Source: Cryoendolithus antarcticus (lineage: Eukaryota; Ascomycota; Dothideomycetes; Cladosporiales; Cladosporiaceae). From it: DNA of 64,000 nucleotides. Positions 53,294-63,070 of this stretch are shown here, one piece after another. Position 1 is the first letter of the stretch, and each line of letters opens with the position of its first letter. A model generated the notes under the pieces. That model ran no database searches, was not told where the DNA came from, and saw only the letters and a list, made by a program, of their open reading frames with translations. The DNA lies in assembly GCA_002077065.1 (NCBI GenBank), contig NAJO01000004.1:806001-870000 (forward strand), read 5' to 3'. Made by a program: the position numbers and the translations under genes.

Positions 53294-54247
53294 TCAGCCT
53301 CTCCTTCTGGTAGTCGGGCTGCTGCGTTTCTCCGTACCAGAAGTCTGGGCTTGAATCTGCTCTGCAGCCTGCTGAATGGGCTCCTTTAGAGCAGCTTTGC
53401 CAGCAGACGTGAGCTTGTGCTCTGGAGTCTTTCCTGTCGTTGGTGAGTTCCAGTAGTAGATCATCTGCGCCGCAAGTATGGCGTTCAGCGCGAAGCCGGC
53501 AATGAAGTTGTACAAGATGATCTTGTCGTCCACTTCTTGGAGGGTCGTGAAGATGCGCGTGAGTGAGCCAGCGAGGTAGTTGAAGACCTGTGGTAGACTA
53601 TCAGCATGTGAAAGAGGGGACAAAGTTGCAAAACATACCGCGAACGCGCTCAGCTGTCCAGTCCCTTGCTCCTTATAACATGAATAGATCTGCGGCAACT
53701 TGCTGGCCACTCCCATGATCGCTGCGCCGGTGGACAGATATTGGAACGTAGCCATCGAAGTGATCGTCTCACTATATAAGGCGTATCCCACCGCCGCCAG
53801 TCCAGCCACGAACGCCGCCGCCAGTGCTCCTCTCCCGGTGTAGTTTAATACAAGCACACTGATGGCTACGTTCTGGATGCCAATCAAAGCTGTCTCGCCG
53901 TACGTCGAGAACGGGAAGCGATTCCGGACATTGTATAGCAAGCTGATCAGATAGCTGACAGTCTCAAGGAAGTAAGACAAGAAGCTGATGCCCTCAGCGG
54001 ACTGGGAGTTGAGCAGCTTGAGCAATTGGGGGATCTTGACAATCGAGGAAGCGGCGATGATGCCTACGCCGAGGGCTTTTGAAATCCCAAGCTTCAGGCA
54101 TACTGTGTCTGTGATCGTGAGATCGTGGACAAGGGAACGGTAGCAGCTTTCGCCGATGAGCTGAGTGCCGGCGGATTGGAGAGGAGCAGGAAGGTGTTGG
54201 GTGATGGGACCGAGCACGGAGCGAAGGGTGGATTCGAGGGCTTCCAT
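53294..54247 (-). CDS. MPDU1: Mannose-P-dolichol utilization defect 1 protein (MPDU1, PQ-loop)
   Basis: Exons 54247-53639 and 53587-53294 give 300 residues. The 51-base intron (GTATGT...CTACCACAG) is a multiple of three with no stop, so an unspliced reading adds 17 wrong residues; the spliced LSAFA-VFNYLAGSLTR is the family sequence. The protein has two PQ-loop repeats (SSIVKIPQLLKLLNSQSAEG and SKLPQIYSCYKEQGTGQLS) and seven predicted membrane spans. MPDU1 lets the ER use dolichol-phosphate-mannose and -glucose for N-glycans, GPI anchors and O-mannose. The C-terminal tail is Gln/Arg-rich and cytosolic. It is divergent from the small membrane protein gene. Confidence 0.93.
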   Translation of the reverse strand: MEALESTLRSVLGPITQHLPAPLQSAGTQLIGESCYRSLVHDLTITDTVCLKLGISKALGVGIIAASSIVKIPQLLKLLNSQSAEGISFLSYFLETVSYLISLLYNVRNRFPFSTYGETALIGIQNVAISVLVLNYTGRGALAAAFVAGLAAVGYALYSETITSMATFQYLSTGAAIMGVASKLPQIYSCYKEQGTGQLSAFAVCFATLSPLSHADSLPQVFNYLAGSLTRIFTTLQEVDDKIILYNFIAGFALNAILAAQMIYYWNSPTTGKTPEHKLTSAGKAALKEPIQQAAEQIQAQTSGTEKRSSPTTRRRG

Positions 54248-54669
54248 GGTGTTGGCAAGGAATTGTACAGAGTACGAAAGAGAACTAGGTTCGAGACGCG
54301 GCTTTGTGTACTTCTAACGCGATCTACAGGAATGTGCAGTGACGTATGGTCAAAGCGCGACCTGGAGGTAGGCATTCACATTGGCTCCTAGAACCGCTCT
54401 AGCAGAGCCACGGTCATCGAGTCTTGGAATAATCGGTCACGCAGTCGATCAGTGGCGCAGATTCAAGAGTAAGCTGCAGCCACCGACTGACTGGTGATGG
54501 TCTTGAGAGCTCATGTATGGATGGCGTGAGAGAGGGTGGCCTGATGCCGCGACTTCGATCTGCTACTTTACATCTACACCCCTCCCGCAGAAAGCATCCT
54601 TACCAGAGGACTGCTCTAAGAGGCCGCCTGATGGTTTGTATTACTCTTACTTATCAACGAGACACCAAA
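54248..54669. other. Divergent promoter region between MPDU1 and a small membrane protein
   Basis: 422 bases. The downstream frame is open back to an ATG at 54517, so part of this could be coding; the ATG at 54670 in AAAATGGCC context is preferred. Confidence 0.45.
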
Positions 54670-55354
54670 ATGGCCAACAGCTGCGACGCCCAACTTCAAT
54701 GCAAGTCAGTCACAAATCAAGACGAAACCCTTCACGCAATCCGCCACAAGCTAGCAGACGCCGTTGCAGATCACACCGAGCCTTCATTTGCAAAGTATCT
54801 GGACCTCGTATCTTTCGTAGCAGTGATCACCATCTCGTTCTCCCTATCTGCCAGTCAAGGCTTCGCTACCAGTGGAATACTTTTTGGCGTAGCTCTGGAC
54901 GCCCGCGCCGACGATGTAGAGACGAAGAGAGCGGTCGGGCAAGCGACACGTGCCGCGGCGTTGCTAGCATGGGCGGCTGCGACATCGGGCTTCTCCCTCA
55001 TGGTCTCGTTGGCGCTACGCATCATGCAGACCTTAGATCCATTCGTGGAGCAATTAATGGACAAGGACGAGCGGGGGCTGCAAAATCAACCTTGGATGGT
55101 AGTAGGATCGGGTTGCTTCATTGCACTGGGTCTGCAGGCTGCTTCCATGGCTTTGATTGGCGAGGCTTTGAAGGTGAGCAGTAAAGGAAGTGGCTGGATG
55201 ATACAGGTTGTCGCCCATGAGCATGAGTTGTTTTCCAGTCGCTGACCGGATGTAGGGCTCGCTCGCTTTTACAGCATTAGTCGCCTTCTCCGTATGGGGT
55301 AGGGCTTGGACGCTCGGGAACGATAGGCCGCGGACAACGGATGCGAATTCTTGA
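54670..55354 (+). CDS. Small multi-pass membrane protein of unknown function
   Basis: From the ATG at 54670 the frame has 191 codons to a TGA at 55243-55245. Splicing 55207-55255 (donor GTTGTC, branch GCTGAC, acceptor TGTAG) instead gives 211 residues and adds a fourth hydrophobic segment (GSLAFTALVAFSVWGRAWTL). Three other spans are visible: LVSFVAVITISFSLSASQG, AALLAWAAATSGFSLMVSLAL and VVGSGCFIALGLQAASMALIG. The spliced form looks more complete, although GTTGTC is a weak donor. No family is recognised. It converges on MED8, with 107 bases between the stops in the spliced model. Confidence 0.62.
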
Positions 55355-55461
55355 GTGGCCCATCAAACTATCAGTGGAATCTTCAAGGCGAAGCAGACCG
55401 TGTCAATCTAGATCCCCGATATTTCCTTGCAGGCTAGTCGGCTAAACCATGTCGGAGCACT

Positions 55462-56339
55462 TCACGTCGGCCGCGCCCCCATAGTGACGAACTTGAGCAC
55501 ATCGTCCAGTCTCATAGCATATGCGCCTGGTATCAGGCCCTTCACATCATTCAGGGCCGATAGTTTCACAGGCGCTTCGGGCATGACATCCTCCATCTCC
55601 TCGTCCTCATCTTCACTATCTTCCTCATCCTCGTCATCCTCGTCATCCTCGTCTTCGTCAGCAGCCGGGTTCCGCAGCTTCTTTGGCAGCTTCCTCTTCA
55701 GGCCCGTCCGAACTTTGCCCACGCCCTCCTCGTACTCAGCCAGCGTGTAGTCGAAGTCCATCGCACCCTTGGTGACTAGCTCCTCCAGAACCCGTGCATT
55801 CTCCTCCCCGGCGTAAGTCAAAAGCCTCTGCTGTTCATCCTGCTGCAGTCCAGTCTCCCTGTGCTGATCCCACTGCTGAACCTTGGTGTCCTCGGTGTGC
55901 TCCTTGATCCAGGCTTCCACGTCTGGCTCTACGCGCTTGCGTAAAAGTCGCGCGAGTATTAGATTACCCTCGAACGTAGTTCCCGGGAAAGTGGCGTGCG
56001 GGTATGCGTGTGCGGTCTTGAAAAGCTCTTGGCTGCTCTCCATGATCTTCTGCAAGTCATCCATGTTGCGCACGAATGAATTGGCACTTTCCTGGAGCGA
56101 GGGCCTATCGCCAATTTAGCATCAGTAAGTCTGTCCATGGTCGGGACAAAGATCAAACAGTAGGAGATCAAGTGACGAATTGCCGTATGTCGGACCTACC
56201 ATGGTGGAAGAGGATCGAGCTCTTCTCTGTTCTGGGGGTTTATGAGCTTGCTGCGCAGGAGGTCAAGACTCTGCTGCGTGGTCACAAGTCGCTGTCGGAC
56301 TTGCTCGAACGATCTGATGTCTGCCTGCGTGAGAGACAT
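55462..56339 (-). CDS. MED8: Mediator of RNA polymerase II subunit 8
   Basis: Exons 56339-56200 and 56104-55462, joined across a 95-base intron (TG|GTAGGT...GCGATAG), encode 260 residues. Splicing restores the Pro-Trp codon junction in LDPLPPW-PSLQESANSFVRNMDDLQ. MED8 is a head-module subunit that contacts TBP and Med18/20 in the Mediator complex. The N-terminal part is helical (SLTQADIRSFEQVRQRLVTTQQSL); TFPGTTFEGNLILARLLRKRVEP is the family hallmark. A long acidic tract (Asp/Glu run near residues 195-222) is followed by a C-terminal helix. Both the ATG (MSLTQAD) and the length suit filamentous fungal MED8. Confidence 0.94.
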
Positions 56340-57267
56340 GGCGATCGCTGATTGTGCAGTAGCTCTTGTCAAGAATTTTGTCAGTGATAGCTGCGTATTG
56401 ATGGACGGAGCTGGAAAGCGAGGGGTGCAGTCAGCGCCAAGACTGTTGCGCAGCGGTGTCCAGCCGACTTCACTTGCTTTGCATCTGTTCCCTTTACCTT
56501 CACGCCCACATTTTCATGACAATTGGGTCTCAAATCATGTTTTGCCTTTCAGATCTGCATTGCAAGGCTGACGCATGTGCGCATGTGCCGAAGACCCGAT
56601 CTCTTCAGACTCGAGGCCACGCAAAGATTCTCGAGGTGCTGCCCCCCTTGTATGTGCCTCTTCACAGGCCCGGCGATGTCCATGGACCTCGCGACACCGA
56701 GTATCACTGTTCAGGTGGGAAGTTCCTCCTTACTCGATGTGCTGAGAAGCGGGGGCGGCAGCAGGTAGATCCGAAAGGGCCAGTAGTCAGTAGCAGTGCT
56801 TGATACTACGTGGTGGAGAGGTTCTGGCGTCAGGAGGTAACGTTGTTGACGATTTCCACTTGCACGACTTCTAGTACTCTGCGTTTTTCAGAACGTCCTG
56901 CTGGGAGATCGTCCCCGGCAGCGTCAAGGGCATCACTGGCTCGCCTCAAACACCACATCTCACTTCAAATGCTACCCGCGATGGGCTCACTCTACGTAGG
57001 AGTACCGCGGTGCTGCTAGCTCAGTGTCGAAGAGGAGTGTAGCTCATACGCCTACTCACAGGCGCATTGGCACGTGCCAGTGGCCATGCCCAAGCATGAG
57101 GTCGTCTGATCTCCTCGCTTCTCCTTACTACACTCGCACACTCGTCTCGTCTACTACCTTATACATTTGATAGATCGTCTCGGCCACGAAGCAAGATAGG
57201 CTATTAACCTCTTCAGAACACTGATCACTACTTACTCAACACACCATCGGATCTACTCATCCATCAC
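56340..57267. other. Intergenic: MED8 promoter and promoter of an F-box-like gene
   Basis: 928 bases. Frames of 70-115 codons are present but look random. The 100 bases before 57268 are C/T- and A/C-rich like a leader. Confidence 0.45.
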
Positions 57268-58728
57268 ATGTCAACCACCAGTCATCTGCTACACACAGAC
57301 ATGGATTGGGCAATATCGGAAGCAGTTGCAACTCCATGCCTGCGGGTACCACATTCAGAGCACCTGGTAGATCCGAAGCTCTATGCTTTGACCACCCTCC
57401 GTGATAAGTCTGGCAGCGTCAAGCCTGATCTGTCGACACTGATCAGGGCTTTGCTGCTTCGGGACACGGACGAGTGGCGTATACGCAGCTACCTCAACTT
57501 CACGATCACTCTCACCGTGAAGGCAAGCTTCGGTGCCACGCCGGTTCTTGACGGTGAAGACCAGATCGGATGGTTAGCATACGAGTTTGGAGCTCCTGAT
57601 GACGAATCTCGCTAACACCGATGTAGGTCCGCCTACGATCTCACACTGATCGATGACGACGAGTCTCTCGCATTTCCGCGGACCCTCGCCATTGTGTACT
57701 CTCAAGGCCAGGTGCGTGTCGTGCTCGATCGAAAGCTGCAGCACGTATCCGCTTACTTCGACCGCCTGGCCGCGCATGTCAAGATCAAGGAGAAGCGATT
57801 GCGGATTGACAAGCCGAAGCGGCGTTATGCAGCACTGGACAAGCAGGCAGAGTGGTGGAGCGTCAACGGCCAGAGCTTCAAACTATTGGACTTACCAGGC
57901 GAGCTGCGCGAGAGCGTCTTCCAATTTGCACTCGAAGGCGAGATCGAAGTGTATCCTGCTACAGCAAAGAGCAACCGCAGACGTTGGCGAGCCCGCAAAC
58001 CCGAGCCCACGATTGGCCTGTTGCGCACAAATCGCCAAGTATACGAAGAGGCCAGCGGGGTCTTCTACAGGCGTCGGCTCATCAAGGTGGCGAATCCCAT
58101 GGTGCTCCGGCACACGCTCAAGAACACGCGCTTTGCCACTCGCGTCCAGAAGCTGGAACTCTCCCTCGATCACTACGACTTCCTTCGCTTCTTCGGCATG
58201 GATAGAGATTACCCCGAAGACCGTCTAGTCTATAAACATCGAAGCTGCGCTGGTATGCTGCGCAACGTGCAGCTTACGTCGCTTGAGCTAAGATTTGTAT
58301 CACCTGGCACGACGACCTCCTGGAATTGGCTTGATGAAGCGTGCCAGGAGATTGTCGTGGGTTGGATACTGGGAGCGGCATGGGAGCATGTGAAGGGGCA
58401 TCCGGTGGTGTTGACCGGATACATCAAGACCGTGCAGAAGACTGCCTTCGAGAGCGCCAACGCGACGTATAAAGCAGCATGCGAGACGAAGCGGGAGCAG
58501 TACGGCTTGCTGGCCTCGACGCTCAAAGTTCTCGACTACGATGAGTGGCTGTCTGGTGCGGACGAAGATGAGGACGATGGAGGTGTTAGATTGCAGACTG
58601 AGACTGAAGGTGAGCTCAAGATGGAGGAGGTCACGGAGTACGATGGCCAAATCGAGAGCTGGGATCTCCCCGCAAGGTGCTCTTGCAAAGTTCGTTGCGC
58701 GCAGGATACCTGGGATCCGGATCCGTGA
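57268..58728 (+). CDS. F-box-like fungal protein
   Basis: Exons 57268-57572 and 57627-58728 (54-base intron, TG|GTTAGC, branch CGCTAAC) encode 468 residues. Residues 1-180 are a globular, beta-rich region unlike other proteins here (VRVVLDRKLQHVSAYFDRL). An F-box-like motif (FKLLDLPGELRESVFQFAL) lies near residue 190. It is followed by the usual fungal pattern LLRTNRQVYEEASGVFYRRRLIKV. The C-terminus is acidic (ADEDEDDGG) and ends in a Cys pair (CSCKVRC). It is a distant relative in architecture of the tandem F-box-like genes at 33-36 kb but not a close paralog. The role as an SCF adaptor is presumed only from the motif. Confidence 0.8.
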
Positions 58729-59181
58729 ACTTAACAAGTCTCGCATCAAGCTTGCGTGCTACGCGATGAGATGGGTCCAAACGGTATAGGAAAACTCCAT
58801 TATGGACCTATGGTGCTTGCGATGATGAGCGGGGGATCAAGATGGGAGTGTGGACTTGGACGGACAGCAATGTCGAGTCCTATGAGGGTGACCTTGAGTG
58901 GCAGCCGTGACCCACGGCCAGATGAAGGATGACATGAATACTGATTCGGTAAATGCGAAGGGACAAGCTATCGATGCAGGGATCGGAGCTTTATGCAGTA
59001 GCTTTGCGAACTTTACTGGAAGCTATGGCGAAGCTCTATGATCTCACACGTCCAAAGGAAAGGTAATTTCTTGATCTATCTCGATTCTCTTCCATTACAT
59101 ACGCAGCTTCCCTCACATTACCTCTCCTTTGTCGCACCCACATCACAACACCGTGTCTTCTTCGTTGTCCGCCAGCTCATC
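58729..59181. other. Intergenic: upstream of the HchA-like gene
   Basis: 453 bases. The HchA-like frame is open back to 59038, but the conserved start is at 59182. Confidence 0.5.
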
Positions 59182-60063
59182 ATGCCGGAGTCTTCGAGTC
59201 GTAAGCCCGTCGCAGATCAAGCTGAGTCTGACGCCTGGTTCCCATCACCATACTCATTGACCCAATATGTCCCACCGAAGACCGACTTTGATGGTGCCGA
59301 CTACCCAAACGCCTACAAAGGCGGTAAATGGAGGATTCTTCTCATCGCTACGCAAGAAAGGTACCTCGAGATGGCAGGCGGTGAGTTCTTCTCGACAGGA
59401 AATCACCCGGTCGAGATGCTCCTGCCTCTATTGCATTTGGACTCAGCTGGTTTCGAGATCGACATCGCTACCATCTCTGGCGACCCCGTCAAGTTCGAGA
59501 TGTGGGCTTTCCCTAAAGATGATCAAGCTGTCAAGGACGTCTTCGAGAAGTACAAGCAGAAGCTTCGCAAGCCGTTGAACTTACAAGAAGTCTGGGGAAG
59601 TGGCTTCGACAAGAATACGCCTTATATTGGCGTCTTCATCCCCGGTGGCCACGGCGTACTGAACGACGTTCCCTTCTCCAAGACTGTCGGCGAGATCCTT
59701 CGCTGGGCAGATGCCAACAAGCGATACTATATTTCTCTCTGTCACGGCCCCGCGAGTATGCTCGCAGCCGGCGTTGGCAAGCCGGAAGGCAGCAAGTTCA
59801 TCTATGAAGGCTATAAAGTCGCTGTTTTCCCCGACTCGCTCGATACAGGGGCGAACATCGAGATTGGGTACATTCCCGGTAGGATGCCGTGGTTGGTAGG
59901 CGAGGAGTTGAGGAAACTTGGAATCACGCCGGTGAACTCGGGCATCACGGGCGAGACTCATAGAGATCGGTATGTAATCACTGGAGACTCGCCATTGGCT
60001 TCGAACAATCTTGGAAAATTGGCTGCTAGCACGTTACTGGAGGACGTGGCGACTCGGGGATAG
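59182..60063 (+). CDS. HchA/Hsp31-type DJ-1 family protein (glyoxalase III)
   Basis: 293 residues from the ATG at 59182; the frame extends upstream, but those codons are leader-like. It matches the long HchA subgroup of the DJ-1/PfpI family throughout: [64 protein letters not shown], nucleophile Cys187 in SLCHGPA followed by His188, and [15 protein letters not shown] at the end. Members convert methylglyoxal to lactate without glutathione, and act as holding chaperones or deglycases in bacteria and yeast. The unusually close match to the bacterial layout suggests an origin by ancient transfer, which is inference. It is cytosolic (no targeting signal). No intron is present. Confidence 0.93.
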   Translation: MPESSSRKPVADQAESDAWFPSPYSLTQYVPPKTDFDGADYPNAYKGGKWRILLIATQERYLEMAGGEFFSTGNHPVEMLLPLLHLDSAGFEIDIATISGDPVKFEMWAFPKDDQAVKDVFEKYKQKLRKPLNLQEVWGSGFDKNTPYIGVFIPGGHGVLNDVPFSKTVGEILRWADANKRYYISLCHGPASMLAAGVGKPEGSKFIYEGYKVAVFPDSLDTGANIEIGYIPGRMPWLVGEELRKLGITPVNSGITGETHRDRYVITGDSPLASNNLGKLAASTLLEDVATRG

Positions 60064-60643
60064 GGAGTATGCAAACAGCGCATCATCACTCAACGGGCTC
60101 GAGGCATAATATGAACGAAGCCTTCAAGACAAGCGTGCTTGTCATAAAAGAGAGCGGCTGAAACGCCCGTCTTGTTGCGTTGGACATAGCTGAATGTAGT
60201 CTCCAGCCCTGATGTCTGAATTTCCAATCCGGTAGATATTTTCTTCCTGCATGCTCGCGACATTGCGACATCGATAATGCGGCGTCAAGAGGTTGACGGG
60301 GAAAGTCCGAAGATCACATGGCATCTGTTCCTCGGGCTGATCAAATCGAGGTTCGCCACTGTCGCCTCGGTGTTGGGCGCAGCAGAACGCGCCCGAGTAT
60401 CTAGACAGATCCGATTAGTGCCGTAGTCTGAGTATAATATGATCCACACCGTACAAATCGTGCGTTAATGTGATGATGCTGCACGCTCGGGCTCTCGAAG
60501 GTCCGAAATACTCCCCAGCAACTTATGCAAGAACCTTTCGTTAACTACGCATGTATATGGCAATGACCTTTCTTTGTCAACTTCTGTTGACATCACGGGC
60601 AACAAGGTCGCTTCCGCCTTCGACATGAGTCCATCAGCAGTAG
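60064..60643. other. Intergenic between HchA-like and ZZ/EF-hand genes
   Basis: 580 bases; no supported feature. Confidence 0.5.
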
Positions 60644-62191
60644 ATGTCTCGCTATCATCCCGCCGTGATCGCTGGCGTAAGCATCGCCGCGGTATACGGC
60701 ATCTACATCGTCTACACGGCGGCTAGTCTCGACTCTGGCACGCAGTTACGTAGGAGTAACGCTGTACGTCGGTCGCGTCGCGTCCATCAGCCGCAGGACA
60801 TGGACGGCGCCGCTGAACCGCTGGCTGATGGAGTCGCAAACACGGAGGTGTCTGTCACTGCAGACGATGATCACAGTCAGGGCCTGAAAGCTCTTCTCTA
60901 TCACATTGCCGAGGACAATGCCAAACGAAAAGGCTTTCAACATCGCGGTATCTTCTGTGAGGGTTGCGGGATGCTGCCAATTCGCAGTGTTCGATACCAC
61001 TGCTTGAATTGTGCGGACTACGATCTGTGTTCGACTTGCGAAGCCACAACACAGCATCCCATTACGCATGTCTTTGCGAAGATCAAGGTCCCATTACCAG
61101 TGCTCTCGCAGCCTAGCAAGCCGTTAGAGCCCTGGTACCCCGGAGGGCAGACTCACTTCCCGCGACCACCGTCGTCACAGGACATTCAAGCACTCTCGCA
61201 GTCTTTGCATGTGAAGGAGCACGACATCTTTGCATGGTGGGAGCAGTTCCACTGTCTCGCGAACGCGGAGCTCGTACGCCTCGACGGTTCGCGCTGTACA
61301 GCAATCAATCGCAGAGCATTCGATTTGGCAATGACATCGCACCGCTGGCACGGCAGACCGCCATCGGTACACCTTTACGATCGTATGTTCGCGTTCTACG
61401 ACGGCGATTCCAAGGGCGCGATCTTATTCGATGACTTCAGCCACGGAATGGCCTACCTGCGTGGCGGTAACCGGTTCCGATCACTCGAACCCGCGCTTCG
61501 AGGCTACGACATGGACAATGATGGGTATCTAGATCGGACTGACTTTCTACGCATGTTCAGGGCTAAGTATCTGCTCGACGGCCAGATTACTGCCGATCTA
61601 ATTGACATGGCGGCCGAGGCACATACGAAGGCGTCCTCAGACATGATCAAGTCCAGCCAGCCGCTAAGTGCATTGTTCCATGAGGACGATGTCCCGGCTG
61701 GGGCGGCCAGGCCGTTGCAAGGGAAGGCCGAAAATGTACATCATGATCTTGAACCACTACCCGGTGTAAGCACAATCATCAACGATAGTGACGACGCTCA
61801 GCGGGCTTCACATGATCAGCAGCGCCCAGATACGACGCACCAGGCAGCTTCAGAGGAGGAGGTCATCACCAGTGAGAGTGATCGAGCTCGAGTCGGAGCG
61901 ACTGATCTCGGCATTGACCTGGACAAGCTGGACGGAGATGACATGCGCATGTCGGGTATCATTGATGACGGCCGCGTTGCTCAGACTGCGGAGTCTGCCA
62001 CAACGTCAGACCTCATGTGGCACGTGCTCGAAGAGGGCTTTGAGAAGATGCTGGATCCAATTTTCGCCGGGGTAGAAATGAACGATGAAGGTGTAGTGCG
62101 GATGAGCTTTGAAGACATCATCGAAAAAGCGAGTGAGGACGAAGAGATGCGCGGACTCATCACAAGCTGGCTGCAATATGCTAGCTTCTGA
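60644..62191 (+). CDS. Membrane-anchored ZZ zinc-finger / EF-hand protein
   Basis: 515 residues, no intron. Residues 7-28 form one membrane span (VIAGVSIAAVYGIYIVYTAA). A ZZ-type zinc finger spans about 102-145 (FCEGCG, YHCLNC, DYDLCSTCEA, HPITHVF), normally a protein-binding module. A calmodulin-like pair of EF-hands follows: a degenerate first loop (YDGDSKGAILFDDF) and a good second loop (YDMDNDGYLDRTDF) near residue 287. The C-terminal 200 residues are acidic and unstructured, with a final helical block (LWHVLEEGFEKMLDPIFAG... SWLQYASF). This combination is known in fungi but has no established role that I know of. It suggests a calcium-responsive scaffold on an organelle membrane; which one is unknown. 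Confidence 0.84.
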   Translation: MSRYHPAVIAGVSIAAVYGIYIVYTAASLDSGTQLRRSNAVRRSRRVHQPQDMDGAAEPLADGVANTEVSVTADDDHSQGLKALLYHIAEDNAKRKGFQHRGIFCEGCGMLPIRSVRYHCLNCADYDLCSTCEATTQHPITHVFAKIKVPLPVLSQPSKPLEPWYPGGQTHFPRPPSSQDIQALSQSLHVKEHDIFAWWEQFHCLANAELVRLDGSRCTAINRRAFDLAMTSHRWHGRPPSVHLYDRMFAFYDGDSKGAILFDDFSHGMAYLRGGNRFRSLEPALRGYDMDNDGYLDRTDFLRMFRAKYLLDGQITADLIDMAAEAHTKASSDMIKSSQPLSALFHEDDVPAGAARPLQGKAENVHHDLEPLPGVSTIINDSDDAQRASHDQQRPDTTHQAASEEEVITSESDRARVGATDLGIDLDKLDGDDMRMSGIIDDGRVAQTAESATTSDLMWHVLEEGFEKMLDPIFAGVEMNDEGVVRMSFEDIIEKASEDEEMRGLITSWLQYASF

Positions 62192-63070
62192 ACAACGTAG
62201 CGTTCACTGGCTTACCGATCCTAGTCTCCAGGGCGTTGGAATACGTTCGAGTAAATGTATTACCAAGCTCATTGCACCTCGCGGAGCGCGAAGCGCTCAA
62301 ATCGTACTGCCAACTGTATGCGCGTGATCAACATTGTCGTCAACAAAACAGTAGTTCTATCGCGGGTGATACGGGTATCATTGTAGAGAACCAGTAGTCT
62401 TTCGGCCTGAGTGTTAGGCATATTACTGCTGACAGACTGCTTACGGCGAGTCTTCTGATGGCGGTGTCCTCTGTGAGATGCGAACTTTCATGTCCCTTGC
62501 AGAGCTGATTGTGGATGCACTTCTGAATACACACCATACCACAAATAGACTGACATAATGACATCAGCACAGTGTACGGGCTACGCGTGTCGGACAGGCG
62601 CAGTCAAGGTTGCAACAAGGTCTCGGAAAGGATGCGATTCCTCCGCCAATCTCTCCCAGCAATGTGACCGCACTGCTGACTACACTGCATCACACGTTGA
62701 AACGAGGAAGCTAAATCCTTGACTCTGCGGTGCTACTGTAGATCCTGCCACATTGCCCCCTTACGACAATGAATCGCAGATCGACCCATAGAACGATGAG
62801 CCTTTCTAGGTAAGAAGCTTTCTTTGTCAGTCTGCACGAGAGGGTGGCCTCAGCTGCGCGCCCGATCTCGTGTCCAGCTTCACTGCACTTCTTCTACTCG
62901 CAGCAACCCTGGCCGGATGCCTGGCTTGGTAGGGATGCACCTCGTGTCTCACGAAAGCTACATCCTACACTCGTGTTCACTAGCCGTGCGCAAGAATAAT
63001 ATCGATATTATGTACATACAAGTAGAGCAGCTCGGCCTTCTCTGGTCTCTCACTGGCTAACTTTACGGCG
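62192..63070. other. Intergenic: upstream of the esterase gene
   Basis: 879 bases with only short frames. It contains the esterase promoter; nothing else is supported. Confidence 0.45.

Noticed and set aside
59038..59181. Upstream in-frame extension of the HchA-like protein as a mitochondrial presequence
   Set aside because: The extra codons come from a C/T-rich leader-like region and the family start matches the ATG at 59182.
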